The notes below the pieces were generated by a model. The model saw only the letters and a program-made list of their open reading frames with translations, was not told the origin of the DNA and searched no databases. From assembly GCA_020161015.1 (NCBI GenBank), contig JAIUOT010000055.1, positions 160,721 through 224,720 on the forward strand: a stretch of 64,000 nt of DNA, written 5' to 3'. Each line of letters begins with the position of its first letter. The stretch's first letter is position 1. This document shows, piece after piece, positions 52,466 through 61,642 of this stretch. Both the position numbers and the translations under genes were made by a program. This DNA comes from Actinomycetota bacterium. GTDB taxonomy: Bacteria; Actinomycetota; Actinomycetes; Propionibacteriales; Propionibacteriaceae.

Positions 52466-53322
52466 CCGCCCTGCTCGCCACGGTGTGCGGGATGCTCGTG
52501 AGCGGAGGAATGGTCCTGCTGGTCGCCGGTGTCCACAGCCCGCCCACAGGCGCCCCGCCTTCGTCCACAAGGGTGTGGAAAAGTCTTGTGGACGGAAGGG
52601 GCGGACGGGCGGTCCGCCGCCGGTGGTGGCAGGTGCTCGCTGCCGTCCTCGCCGGGCTGGTGGCGGGAGCCGTCACGGGGTGGCCGCTGCTGGTCGTGCT
52701 GGTTCCGGTGGTCGCCTTCGGGATCCCGGTCGTCCTGTCCGCGCCGTCGAATCGCGACCTCGCACTGCTGGAGGCACTCGACCGGTGGGTGCGCACGCTG
52801 GGCTCCCTGCTGCCCACCGGCCGCTCGATCACCGACGCCATCCGGGTCTCCGCGCGGCAGGCGCCCGCTCTGCTCGCGCCCCACCTGCGGGTGCTGAGCG
52901 CCCGCCTCGACGACCGGTGGACGATCGAGCAGGCGTTGTTCGCGCTTGCCGACGAGCTCGACAGCGCGGACGCGGACGCGGTGCTCGCCGCACTGGCGCT
53001 GGCCGCCCGCAGAGGCGGGACAGGGGCGAGCGCCACCCTCACCGCGCTCGCCGACAACATCCAGGACCGCCTCCACGCCCTGCGCGAGATCGAGACCGAG
53101 CGTGCCAAGCCGAGGATCGTCGTACGGCAGGTGACGATCATCACCGTCGTCGTTCTCGGCCTCGCTCTGGCGTTCGGCGGGTCGTTCTTCGCCCCGTACG
53201 CGACCGGGCTCGGGCAGGCTCTCCTGGCCGCCCTTGTCGCCGCCTACCTCGGCTCCCTGCTCCTCCTGCGCCGGCTCACGCTTCCCCGCCCGCGGCAGCG
53301 GATCCTCCGGAGGGCGGCATGA
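52462..53322 (+). CDS. tadB: TadB-like inner membrane platform protein
   Basis: 286 residues. N-terminal membrane segments (about 5-25, 55-90), a GspF-type domain with LDRWVRTLGSLLPTGRSITDAI and LALAARRGGTGASATL, and two C-terminal membrane segments. Part of the pilus assembly platform with the next gene. Stop and next start overlap (ATGA). Confidence 0.88.
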   Translation: MTALLATVCGMLVSGGMVLLVAGVHSPPTGAPPSSTRVWKSLVDGRGGRAVRRRWWQVLAAVLAGLVAGAVTGWPLLVVLVPVVAFGIPVVLSAPSNRDLALLEALDRWVRTLGSLLPTGRSITDAIRVSARQAPALLAPHLRVLSARLDDRWTIEQALFALADELDSADADAVLAALALAARRGGTGASATLTALADNIQDRLHALREIETERAKPRIVVRQVTIITVVVLGLALAFGGSFFAPYATGLGQALLAALVAAYLGSLLLLRRLTLPRPRQRILRRAA

Positions 53323-54197
53323 GTGCCCTGCTGCTCGCCACCCTCACCGGCGTCCTGCTCGGCTTCGGCGCCTGGGCGCTCGCCGGGACGCTCCTGCCGG
53401 CCCGTCCGAGACTGGCCGATGCCCTCGACCTGCTCGACGGCGTCCTCCTCGACGAGGAGGAGCCAGCGACCGGGCGGGCGGAACGGGTCGGCGCCTGGGT
53501 GCGTGCGCGCCTGCGGCGCCCCGTGCCCGCGGCCACCAGCCGCCGCCTGCGGATGGCGGGCCGCAGCGTCAACCGCCACTACGCGCACAAGGTCGTGGCC
53601 GCACTGGTCGGGCTGGTCGTCCCCGCCCTGCTGGGTGCCGTGCTCGCCGCCGTCGCCGGAACCGGTCTTGCTGTCCCGGCCTTCGCCGGGCTGCTGTGCG
53701 GGGTGCTCGGCTTCTTCCTGCCCGACCTGGTGCTCAGGGGGGCCGACAGCGAGCTCACCGAGGACGCCACAGAGGCGCTGCTGACCTACTTCGACCTGGT
53801 GACGCTGGAGCGGCTCGCCAACGCCTCCGGCAGCCAGGCGCTGCGGTCGGCCGCGGCCGTCAGCGACGTCACCGTGTTCGCCGTGATCAGGGACGCGCTG
53901 GAACGCGCGCGGCTGGAGCAGCGAGCCCCCTACCCCGAACTCCGTCGCCTCGGGGCCGAGCTGGAGCTGCCCGCGCTGGTCGACATCGCGGACGTCATGG
54001 CGCTCGACGACGCGGGCGCCTCCCTGTCGGGGGCGCTGCGGGCGCGCGTTCGGGAACTGCGCGACGCCCACCTCACCCAGGCGCGGATCGCTGCCTCCGC
54101 CGTCTCGGAGCGGATGGCCTTCTTCATGGTCATCCCGTCGCTGGTCTTCGGCATGTTCTTCCTCGTCCCGCCGGTGCTCCGGCTGGTCGGGGGCTGA
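53319..54197 (+). CDS. tadC: TadC-like inner membrane platform protein
   Basis: 292 residues from ATG 53319. An N-terminal membrane segment, a pair around 88-130 (VVAALVGLVVPALLGAVLA), a GspF-type domain with DLVTLERLANASGSQALRSA and MALDDAGASLSGAL, and a last membrane segment (MAFFMVIPSLVFGMFFLVPP). Partner of TadB. Confidence 0.88.
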   Translation: MSALLLATLTGVLLGFGAWALAGTLLPARPRLADALDLLDGVLLDEEEPATGRAERVGAWVRARLRRPVPAATSRRLRMAGRSVNRHYAHKVVAALVGLVVPALLGAVLAAVAGTGLAVPAFAGLLCGVLGFFLPDLVLRGADSELTEDATEALLTYFDLVTLERLANASGSQALRSAAAVSDVTVFAVIRDALERARLEQRAPYPELRRLGAELELPALVDIADVMALDDAGASLSGALRARVRELRDAHLTQARIAASAVSERMAFFMVIPSLVFGMFFLVPPVLRLVGG

Positions 54198-54221
54198 CCC
54201 ATCCACCGTGAAGGAGAAGAG

Positions 54222-54398
54222 ATGAGGTACTGGCACCTGTTCGTGGGGGCGCTGGTCGGCCCGCCGCCGCGGCGCGACGAACGCGGCCTGTCGCAGTCCA
54301 CAGAGACCGCGATCCTGCTCGGCGGCGCGGTCGCCGTGGCGGCCATCGTGGTGGCTGCGGTCACCATCTACGTGAACGCCAAGCTGCCCCGGCCGTGA
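54222..54398 (+). CDS. Small pilin-like protein (58 aa), Flp pilin candidate
   Basis: 58 residues from ATG 54222 with AAGGAG upstream, too short for common gene filters. Arg/Pro-rich start, then a RDERGLSQSTETAILL junction like a class III prepilin cleavage site (after Gly22, with a Glu six residues on instead of five), and a hydrophobic helix (AILLGGAVAVAAIVVAAVT) ending in NAKLPRP. Position between tadC and the TadE genes is where Flp is expected. Its stop overlaps the next GTG. Confidence 0.8.
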   Translation: MRYWHLFVGALVGPPPRRDERGLSQSTETAILLGGAVAVAAIVVAAVTIYVNAKLPRP

Positions 54399-54754
54399 AC
54401 CAGCGCGGGGTGGCGGAATCCACCCAGTGGGCGATCCTGATGCCGACGCTGCTGCTGCTCGTGCTGGGGCTGGTGCAGGTGGGCGTCTGGCTGTACTCGC
54501 GGACCGTCGCCGCGCAGGCGGCCGCAACGGTCGCCGACCTCCGTGCCACCGGCCCGGCGGCCGACGACGCCGCGAGGGAGGCGGGACGCCGCGTCGCCCT
54601 CGCCGGCGGACTCCAGCAGGTACAGGTCAGCGTGGACGCCGAAGGCGGCCACCTGGTGGTGACCGTGTCCGGTCGCGCCCCGCTGTTCCTCGACGTCGGC
54701 CAGGGGGCGATCTCCGAGAGGGCCGTCCTGCCGCTGGAAGAGGTGACCCGGTGA
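54395..54754 (+). CDS. TadE-like pseudopilin
   Basis: 119 residues from GTG 54395. Starts MNQRGVAESTQWAILMPTL, a prepilin-like junction with Glu followed by a hydrophobic helix (about 13-33), then a small soluble domain. TadE proteins are minor pilins processed by the prepilin peptidase TadV. Overlaps both neighbours. Confidence 0.85.
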   Translation: MNQRGVAESTQWAILMPTLLLLVLGLVQVGVWLYSRTVAAQAAATVADLRATGPAADDAAREAGRRVALAGGLQQVQVSVDAEGGHLVVTVSGRAPLFLDVGQGAISERAVLPLEEVTR

Positions 54755-55167
54755 ACCAGCGGGGGTCGGCGGCGCTCGAGTTCGCGATGGTGGTACCGGT
54801 GCTCGTGCTGCTGTTCGGCCTCGTCGTCGGCGGCGCGCGGACATGGCTGGCTCGCGGCGCGGTCGAGCAGGCCGCAGCGGCCGCCGCGCGCGGCGCGTCC
54901 CAGGCACGCACCCCTGCGGAGGCCGAACGTGACGCCCGCGACCTCGCCGCCGCCCAGTCGGCCGTCGGCGGGCTGCGCTGCGACCGCTGGAGCGTCGACG
55001 TGGACGCCCGCGGGCTCACCTCGCCGGTGGGGACCCAGGCCTGGGTGACGGCCACGGTGTCGTGCACGGTCCCGCTGTCCGACGTGCTCGTGCCCGGCTG
55101 GCCGGGCGCGGTCGACGTCCGCGCGGAGGCGTCCGCCGTCGTGGACCGCTACCGGGGGCGGCCGTGA
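54751..55167 (+). CDS. TadE/TadF-like pseudopilin
   Basis: 138 residues from GTG 54751. Starts MNQRGSAALEFAMVVPVLV, with Glu10 and a hydrophobic helix, then about 110 soluble residues with two Cys (GLRCDRW, VSCTVPL). A second minor pilin of the same type. Confidence 0.87.
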   Translation: MNQRGSAALEFAMVVPVLVLLFGLVVGGARTWLARGAVEQAAAAAARGASQARTPAEAERDARDLAAAQSAVGGLRCDRWSVDVDARGLTSPVGTQAWVTATVSCTVPLSDVLVPGWPGAVDVRAEASAVVDRYRGRP

Positions 55168-58052
55168 TGCGCCGGACGCGCGCGCTCGGCGCCCTGCTCG
55201 TGCTCGCGCTCGGCCTGCTCGGGGCGCCGATCGCGCTGGCGCTGTGGGGACGGCTCCCCACCCACTGGGCCGTACTCGGCCGCCCGGACGACGGCACGCT
55301 CCTCCTCGCCGCGCTGACCGTGCTCGGGTGGCTGGCCTGGCTGGCGTTCGCGGCGTCCACGGTGGCGGAGGTGGTCGGACTGGTGGCCCGGCGACACGTC
55401 CGGATCCCGTTGCTCGGCCGGCTCCAGCAGGTGAGCGCCGGCCTGCTGCTCGCCGTCCTCGCGCTGGCACCGCGGGGCGTCGAGGCGCCCGAGTCCCAGC
55501 CATCCCTGCTCGCCGCTCCGCAGGCCCCTCCCGCCGTGCCCGGTGCGGATGCGCCGACCGGGCCGGCGGTGACCGGTGGCTACCTCGTCGAGCCGGGCGA
55601 CGACCTGTGGACGGTCAGCGAGCGCACCCTCGGGGACGGCGCGCGCTGGCGCGACCTGGTGGCCGCCAATCCCGACCTGCTGCGTGACCCGACGAGCCAG
55701 CTCATCCCCGGCACCCGGCTGGCGCTCCCGGCGGGGGCGCTGGACCGGGGCACGCGCCCCCATCGGGTGACGGTCGAGCGCGGCGACACGCTGAGTGGCC
55801 TGGCCCTCGAGCACCTCGGCGCCGCCGGACGCTGGCCGCGGATCGCGTCCGCCAACCCGGGCCTCATCGATGACCCCGACCACATCGAGGTCGGCTGGAG
55901 ACTCACCGTCCCCGAGCCCGTCCACCGCGCTGGGCCACGCCACCACGAACGGCAGCCGGAGCGGGAGGCGGATCCTCCCACCGACGAGCCGGTCGACCGC
56001 GTCGAGCCGACGGCGGGAGCGGTGCCGCCGGCGCCCGGCCCCGAGCCCACCGGGACGGCTGCCGCCACCACCGGCGCCACCCCCAGCATCGGGGCACCGA
56101 CGCCGAGCTCGACCGTGGCGGGTGACAGCACCGCGGCGGCGGCCGACGGCCCCGACGACGACACCCCCGACGACGACACAGGACAGCCGGGCCTGCCCCT
56201 GCTCGGGACGGTGGGCAGCCTCGCGGCCGCCGCCATCATCGGTGCGGTCGAGGCCCGGCGCTTCCTCCGGCTGCGGGAGCGCCCGGTCGGGCGGCGGTTC
56301 CTGCCCGCGCCCGAGGCCGCCGTCCGCGTCCGCACGGCCCTGGGCGCGACGCAGCGGCCCGACCGGCTGTCGGTGCTGGACGCCGCGCTGCGCCGGATCG
56401 GGAAGCACTGCTTCGACCACCGGCTCCCCCTGCCCGAGCTGGCCAGAATCACGGTGTCGGACGTCCTCATCACGCTGGAGTGGGCACGTCCGGCGGACGA
56501 GCCACCGCCGGGCTTCGGGGGCGACCAGAGCCGCTGGACCGTCGACGTGGACGCCGCGCCCGACGGCACCGACCACCCCTGCCCGTACCCGGCGGTGGTC
56601 AGCCTCGGCAGCACCGGGGACGGTGAACTGGTGCTGGTCGACGTGGAGCGTTCCCGGGTGCTCGGCGTCGCCTCGGACGACCCCGAGCTGCGGCGCTCCT
56701 CCCTCGCGGCGATGGCGGTGGAGCTCGCGTGCGCGCCGTGGGCGGCCGATGCGCGGCTGGTGGTCCTCGGCCCCGACGCCGGACTCGTGCGCGCCGCGGG
56801 CGCGGAGCGCGTGCAGGAGGCCTCGAGCGTGGACGAGCTGCTGGACGGGGCGCGCACGCTGCTGGAGGCCCGACGGTCGGCGCTCGGGTCCGAGCCGCTG
56901 GCGGTGCTGCGGCGTGATCCTGACCGGGCGGAGGCTGTGGCTCCGGTGGTCCTGTGCGTGCTGGGGGATGCCGCTCGCGATGTCGCCGCCCGCCTGGACG
57001 AGCTGCTGGCCGGGTCCCCGGCCGGAGTGGCGGCCATCGTGCCGGCGTCCCCGGCCGCCGACGCGGACTGGCAGGTGGGGGGCGCGGTGGACGCCCCGCG
57101 CGGCCGGCTCCGCGGGGCCCCGGGCGCGCTGTTCGCGCACGCCATCCCCGAGGCGACCCGGGCCTCGGTGGCCGAGCTGTTCCGCGCGGCCGACGACCCG
57201 GCGACGACGCGTGCCCCCTGGTGGGGCGGGCCGGAGGCCGCGGGCGACGACAACGTGGTGGCCCTTCCCGCGCGCGTGCACCCAGGAGGTGAGGACGTGG
57301 ACATCGTCGAAGTCGTGGCGGCCGTGGCACACCCGCAGGTGTTGCTGCTCGGGCCCACGGAACTGCGGGGCGCGACCGGCCCCGAGCCGGCCCGCTCCCG
57401 CCAGCAGCTGATCGAGCTGTGCGCGTGGCTGCTGGAGCACCCCGGCAGCACGGCCACGGCGATGGCGGCGGGCCTCGCGGTGGCGGAGGGCACCCGGCGG
57501 TCCAACCTGAGCCGGCTCCGCGCCTGGCTGGGTACCGCGCCGGACGGCTCGGCCTACCTCCCGGACGCCTACTCCGGACGGGTGCTGCTGCATCCCGGGG
57601 TGACGTCGGACTGGCACCGGCTGCGCGTGCTGCTCTCCCCCGGCATCGACCGGGTGGGCGAGAGCACCCTCGTGGCCGCGCTGGACCTCGTCCGGGGCGC
57701 ACCCCTGGCCGACGCCGCTCCCGGCCAGTGGCACTGGGCCGAGGAGCTGCGCACCGACCTGGCCTGCGCGCTGCGCGACGTGGGGGTCGTGCTCGCCGAC
57801 CGTGCGCTGGCGCGCGGCGACCTGGACCTGGCCCGCTGGGCGGCCTCCCGGGCCCTGGTCGCGGCCGCGGGGGACGAGCTGCTGATGTGCGCGCGGATCC
57901 GCACCGAGCACCGCGCGGGCAACGGCGCGGAGGTCGGGCGACTGGTCAACCAGGTCACCCGGCAGGCGCGACTGCTCGGCGTCGACCTGCTGCCCGGGAC
58001 CGTGCAGCTGTGCCAGGAGGTGATCGAGGGCCAGGTCCGGGCCCGGGCCTGA
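55167..58052 (+). CDS. LysM - BTAD membrane protein of the Tad locus
   Basis: 961 residues from ATG 55167 (GTG 55164 possible). Two N-terminal membrane segments, a third near 80-105; LysM domains at about 140-190 (YLVEPGDDLWTVSERTLG) and 195-245 (HRVTVERGDTLSGLALEHLG); a Pro/Thr-rich linker; a membrane segment (GTVGSLAAAAIIGAVEA, about 350); then a long cytoplasmic part ending in a SARP-like/BTAD C-terminal domain (LLLGPTELRGA, ELCAWLLEHPG, ATAMAAGLAV). So it spans the membrane with a wall-binding outside and a regulator-like inside. Confidence 0.85.
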   Translation: MRRTRALGALLVLALGLLGAPIALALWGRLPTHWAVLGRPDDGTLLLAALTVLGWLAWLAFAASTVAEVVGLVARRHVRIPLLGRLQQVSAGLLLAVLALAPRGVEAPESQPSLLAAPQAPPAVPGADAPTGPAVTGGYLVEPGDDLWTVSERTLGDGARWRDLVAANPDLLRDPTSQLIPGTRLALPAGALDRGTRPHRVTVERGDTLSGLALEHLGAAGRWPRIASANPGLIDDPDHIEVGWRLTVPEPVHRAGPRHHERQPEREADPPTDEPVDRVEPTAGAVPPAPGPEPTGTAAATTGATPSIGAPTPSSTVAGDSTAAAADGPDDDTPDDDTGQPGLPLLGTVGSLAAAAIIGAVEARRFLRLRERPVGRRFLPAPEAAVRVRTALGATQRPDRLSVLDAALRRIGKHCFDHRLPLPELARITVSDVLITLEWARPADEPPPGFGGDQSRWTVDVDAAPDGTDHPCPYPAVVSLGSTGDGELVLVDVERSRVLGVASDDPELRRSSLAAMAVELACAPWAADARLVVLGPDAGLVRAAGAERVQEASSVDELLDGARTLLEARRSALGSEPLAVLRRDPDRAEAVAPVVLCVLGDAARDVAARLDELLAGSPAGVAAIVPASPAADADWQVGGAVDAPRGRLRGAPGALFAHAIPEATRASVAELFRAADDPATTRAPWWGGPEAAGDDNVVALPARVHPGGEDVDIVEVVAAVAHPQVLLLGPTELRGATGPEPARSRQQLIELCAWLLEHPGSTATAMAAGLAVAEGTRRSNLSRLRAWLGTAPDGSAYLPDAYSGRVLLHPGVTSDWHRLRVLLSPGIDRVGESTLVAALDLVRGAPLADAAPGQWHWAEELRTDLACALRDVGVVLADRALARGDLDLARWAASRALVAAAGDELLMCARIRTEHRAGNGAEVGRLVNQVTRQARLLGVDLLPGTVQLCQEVIEGQVRARA

Positions 58053-58136
58053 CCGGTATCCGCACAACTGCGGGAGGTGACCGGCGCGGGCCACCGGGTC
58101 TCCCGCTCGCCCGGGCCCGCTCAGTAGGCTGCGCGC

Positions 58137-59903
58137 GTGGCCAGCCGCACCGCACCCCGCCGGGGGGCTGCGCCTGCGGTCTGGACGGGTGTCCTCGTCG
58201 TCGCCCTGCTCGCGTCCACCGCCGTGCTCGGCCGCCCCACCACCTATCCGCAGGACGGCGCGGCCGCCTGGCTGCCGCCCGACGGCACCCGGCAGCGGTA
58301 CGCCAGCGCCACCGGCACCTTCGCCAGCGAGTGGGCCCTCGACCAGGCGCCCCCGCTGCTCGGCTCGGGGCCGACCGCGTTCTACAGCTGGCTCGGCCAG
58401 ACCGGCGTCGACTGGCAGACCGCGGCGCTGGCCCGGCTGTCGACGGTGTTCGAGTCGCCGTCGGGCGAGCCGCTCGGACGCGAGGACGACCTGTACAGCG
58501 TTGCCCCCGACGGGCTCCGCGCCGAAGCGGAGGTGGTCTCCGACGGCACCACCCGCATCTACCTGCCCGGACGCCTCGACGTGCCGGGAGCCCTCGCCGC
58601 CGGCGCCACCTGGGCGTCCTCGGGGGTCGTCGTCGAGACCACGCCGGCCGGCGAACAGCGCCTCGACTACCGCTCGGACTACTCCGCGCTCCGCCCTGCC
58701 GACACCTCCCTCATCCCGCGGGGCTGCGTCGTCGTTGCGATGCGCCACGCCGTGGGGGACCGGCCGGTGGTGGACAGCGAGGTGACGTGGTGCCGCGGCG
58801 CGGGCATCGCGTCCTTCCAGGGCCCGGCCGGCCGCTGGGCGCCGGCCACGCCCGCGGCACCGCCCGTCCCGACCGACGACCCGGGCTTCGACTGGGCCCG
58901 CGCCGAGCAGCTCACCTTCACCCCGCGCACCGTCAACCAGGTGGGTGCGGCGAACGTGCTGCTCAGCCCCCTGAGCGCGCCCGGCGTGCTGCCCGACGGC
59001 CGGCTGGTGTTCAACAACCACGTCACCAGCCACGACGTGCTCGCCCTCGACACCGCCGTCGACCCGCCGCCGGCGGCCTGGCGCGGCCGTCCGGGCGGAC
59101 GCACCACCGCCACCGCCACGTTCGGGGGCGTCACCGTCGCGGCCGGCACCGGCCGCCGGCTGGTGGCCTACGGCCCGGCCGGGCAGTGGCTGTGGGACCA
59201 GCCGCTCGGCGACCTCGCCGTGGTCACCCCGGCCCGGCTCGGCGGGCTCGTCGTCGTGCCGACGCTCGACGGCCAGGTGACGGCCTTCGACCTCGCCACC
59301 GGCCAGAAGCGGTGGAGCTACACCGCTTCCGCGGAGGTCCGGGTGGCGCCGGTGGTCACCGGCGACCGCGTCCTGGTGGCCGACCAGGCGGGCCAGCTGA
59401 GCTGCCTGGACGCCACCGGCGCCGAGCTGTGGACGGCCGACACCGGCCTGGTGGAGCACCTCGGCGTCTGGGCGGGCACCGGCGGACGCCCGTCCGTCGT
59501 GGTGGTGCCGGAGGGCGGCGGCTCCCACGTGCGCGGACTGTCGCTGCAGGACGGCAGCCGGCTGTGGCGCGTGCGCGAGGACGCGGACACCGACGACGTC
59601 GTGGCCCTCGGCGACGTGGTGGCCCTGCGCGACGACGCGCAGACGTTGGCCCTCGACCCGCTCACCGGGGCCCGGCGCTGGAGGTGGGCGGGGGCCCGCA
59701 CCTACGCCGGCACCGGGGGCGGGGGACGCCTGCTGATGCTCACCGCCGCCGGGCTGGTGCTGCTCGACGCCGACGGTGGCGTGGCGAAGGAGTGGCCGCT
59801 GTCAGTGGGCGACCCGACCCGGTCCACCCCGTACCTCGTGGCCTCCCAGCAGCGGGTCGTCGTCTACGGGGCCGCGGGCCTCCAGGTGGGGGTGCTGCCG
59901 TGA
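58137..59903 (+). CDS. PQQ-like beta-propeller repeat protein
   Basis: 588 residues from GTG 58137. One N-terminal membrane segment (about 12-35), then a non-repeat region to about 330, then PQQ/YWTD-like blades: TATATFGGVTVAAGTGRRL, GQVTAFDLATGQKRWSY, GQLSCLDATGAELWTADTG, SLQDGSRLWRVRED, LDPLTGARRWRW. No enzymatic cofactor can be inferred. It looks like an extracytoplasmic scaffold. Overlaps the next gene. Confidence 0.82.
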   Translation: MASRTAPRRGAAPAVWTGVLVVALLASTAVLGRPTTYPQDGAAAWLPPDGTRQRYASATGTFASEWALDQAPPLLGSGPTAFYSWLGQTGVDWQTAALARLSTVFESPSGEPLGREDDLYSVAPDGLRAEAEVVSDGTTRIYLPGRLDVPGALAAGATWASSGVVVETTPAGEQRLDYRSDYSALRPADTSLIPRGCVVVAMRHAVGDRPVVDSEVTWCRGAGIASFQGPAGRWAPATPAAPPVPTDDPGFDWARAEQLTFTPRTVNQVGAANVLLSPLSAPGVLPDGRLVFNNHVTSHDVLALDTAVDPPPAAWRGRPGGRTTATATFGGVTVAAGTGRRLVAYGPAGQWLWDQPLGDLAVVTPARLGGLVVVPTLDGQVTAFDLATGQKRWSYTASAEVRVAPVVTGDRVLVADQAGQLSCLDATGAELWTADTGLVEHLGVWAGTGGRPSVVVVPEGGGSHVRGLSLQDGSRLWRVREDADTDDVVALGDVVALRDDAQTLALDPLTGARRWRWAGARTYAGTGGGGRLLMLTAAGLVLLDADGGVAKEWPLSVGDPTRSTPYLVASQQRVVVYGAAGLQVGVLP

Positions 59904-61642
59904 AGCAGGTGCTCGCAGAACTGCTCGCCGCCGGGCGCGACGTCTTCCGGATCACCTTCGTCGAGCCGGTCAGCGAGGGCCGCCCCCGCCCGTCCGCGTG
60001 GCCGAAGGGGCTGCGCGAGGTCGGCCTGGCCACCACGATCCTGTTCGGCCTGCTGGCGCTGGCGATCCTGTTCGCCGTGCCGCTGCGCCGCCTCGGCGAG
60101 CTGACCCTGACAGCCGACGCGGCCACCAGCCTGCCGTCGCTGGCCGTCCCGCTGCTCTTCGCCGCGACGCTGCTGACGTTCATCCTGACCAGCACCGCCG
60201 CGCTGCACACCTCGTGGTGGATGCGGACCGGCCTGCTGCTGCTCGGGGCGTCCGTCGTCGTGTTCTTCTCCATCCGGTCGCTGCTGGACCTCCGGGTGCT
60301 GGCGGTCTCCGTGCCGGCCTTCCTCGCCCTGGTGGTGTTCACCCTCGTCCGGGCCCGGTTCGCCTACGCGTGGTGGGAACTCCTCGTGGTCTCCGCCCTG
60401 GTGCTGCTCGCCACGCTCGGGCCGTGGATCATCGCACCCGGGGGCGACTGGGGCATGGACACCCGCCCGGCGATCCTCCAGGGCGCCCTGGCCACGCTCC
60501 AGCCGCTGATCCTGCCGGCGATGATGGTGGCCGGCTCTGCGCCGGCACAGATCGTCGTCACCGGTGCCCAGGCGACGGCCTCGCGTCCGGTCGGGACCCG
60601 GCTCTTCGTCGCCGGCTTCGGGCTCACCGTGGTGTGGCTGGCCGTCGCCACCTGGCAGGGAATCGGCTCGGACGCGCTGTCCGCGCAGGCCTTCGGCGGC
60701 GCGGTGATGGCACTGGGGGCGGCCGCGGCGCTCACGGCGCTGCTGCTGGGCCGGGCCCGGGTCGCGACGCCGCCACAGCCGCGGCACTACCCGCAGGTGT
60801 GGGGCGCCTGGCTCTACCCGCTGGCCGTGGCCATGTCGCTGACGGTGGTGGTCACCTTCCCCCTGATCGTGGTGCAGGCGGTCAGCGCGACCGTCGGGGT
60901 TCCGGGCGTCTCTTCGGCCGCGGCCGCGGTGCTGAACGTGTTCCTGGACAACAACCCGGGGGTGGTGCTGCGGGGCGTGCTCGGCGTGATCGTGCTGGTC
61001 GTCGCCTGGAGGCTGGCCGCGCGCTCGCGGCTGGCCGAGGCCGTCGCGCTGGGCGCGTTCTCCGTCCTGGTGCTGATGGACCTCGTCGGGATGGTTCCGG
61101 GCCTGCGCTGGCTCCAGGACCGCAGCACCGACGCCCTGGGGTTGATCGCCGCCTCGGTCGCCCTCGTGGCGGGGCTGGTGGCGCTGGCCCGCAAGGAGTT
61201 CGACCGTCGGACCGCCGTCGGCGTGATGACGGTCGTGCTGCTCGCCGTGCTCTACCCGCACCGCGCCCTGATCTCCGAGCCCCTCACCGCGGCGCTGGCC
61301 TTCAGTGGGCCGGTGGTGCTGGTGTTCGGGCTGGCCTGGCGCGTGGCCACCGAGGCGAACGTGACGGCGGACTCGTCCCCCCGCTACCCGCAGTCGACGC
61401 GCGTGCTGCTGTTCCTTGCCAACACCCTGTTCGCGGCCACGGGACTGGCGTTCGTCACGCTGACCCGCGGGTTGGGCACCGACCTCGACCCGACACCGTG
61501 GGGTGTGCTCGGCGACTCCACGCTGGGCGACCCGCTCTTCCTGACCGGGCTGGTCTCCGGGCTGTGGCTGGTGCTGCGCCCCGAACGGGTGCTCCCCGCG
61601 CCCGCCGGGTCCGTCGCGCCCGCGGAGCCCGCGGCGTCCTAG
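59900..61642 (+). CDS. Large integral membrane protein, unknown
   Basis: 580 residues from GTG 59900. A short N-terminal cytoplasmic stretch, then about 14 hydrophobic segments (e.g. ATTILFGLLALAILFAVPL, LLFAATLLTFILTSTAAL, LLLLGASVVVFFS). No known transporter signature. It is coupled to the propeller gene upstream by a GTGA overlap, so the two probably work together. Function unknown. Confidence 0.75.
   Translation: MKQVLAELLAAGRDVFRITFVEPVSEGRPRPSAWPKGLREVGLATTILFGLLALAILFAVPLRRLGELTLTADAATSLPSLAVPLLFAATLLTFILTSTAALHTSWWMRTGLLLLGASVVVFFSIRSLLDLRVLAVSVPAFLALVVFTLVRARFAYAWWELLVVSALVLLATLGPWIIAPGGDWGMDTRPAILQGALATLQPLILPAMMVAGSAPAQIVVTGAQATASRPVGTRLFVAGFGLTVVWLAVATWQGIGSDALSAQAFGGAVMALGAAAALTALLLGRARVATPPQPRHYPQVWGAWLYPLAVAMSLTVVVTFPLIVVQAVSATVGVPGVSSAAAAVLNVFLDNNPGVVLRGVLGVIVLVVAWRLAARSRLAEAVALGAFSVLVLMDLVGMVPGLRWLQDRSTDALGLIAASVALVAGLVALARKEFDRRTAVGVMTVVLLAVLYPHRALISEPLTAALAFSGPVVLVFGLAWRVATEANVTADSSPRYPQSTRVLLFLANTLFAATGLAFVTLTRGLGTDLDPTPWGVLGDSTLGDPLFLTGLVSGLWLVLRPERVLPAPAGSVAPAEPAAS

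Noticed and set aside
55149..59528. Minus-strand open frame of about 1460 codons
   Set aside because: Antisense to the LysM-BTAD and propeller genes, which have clear domains; composition is that of a shadow frame.
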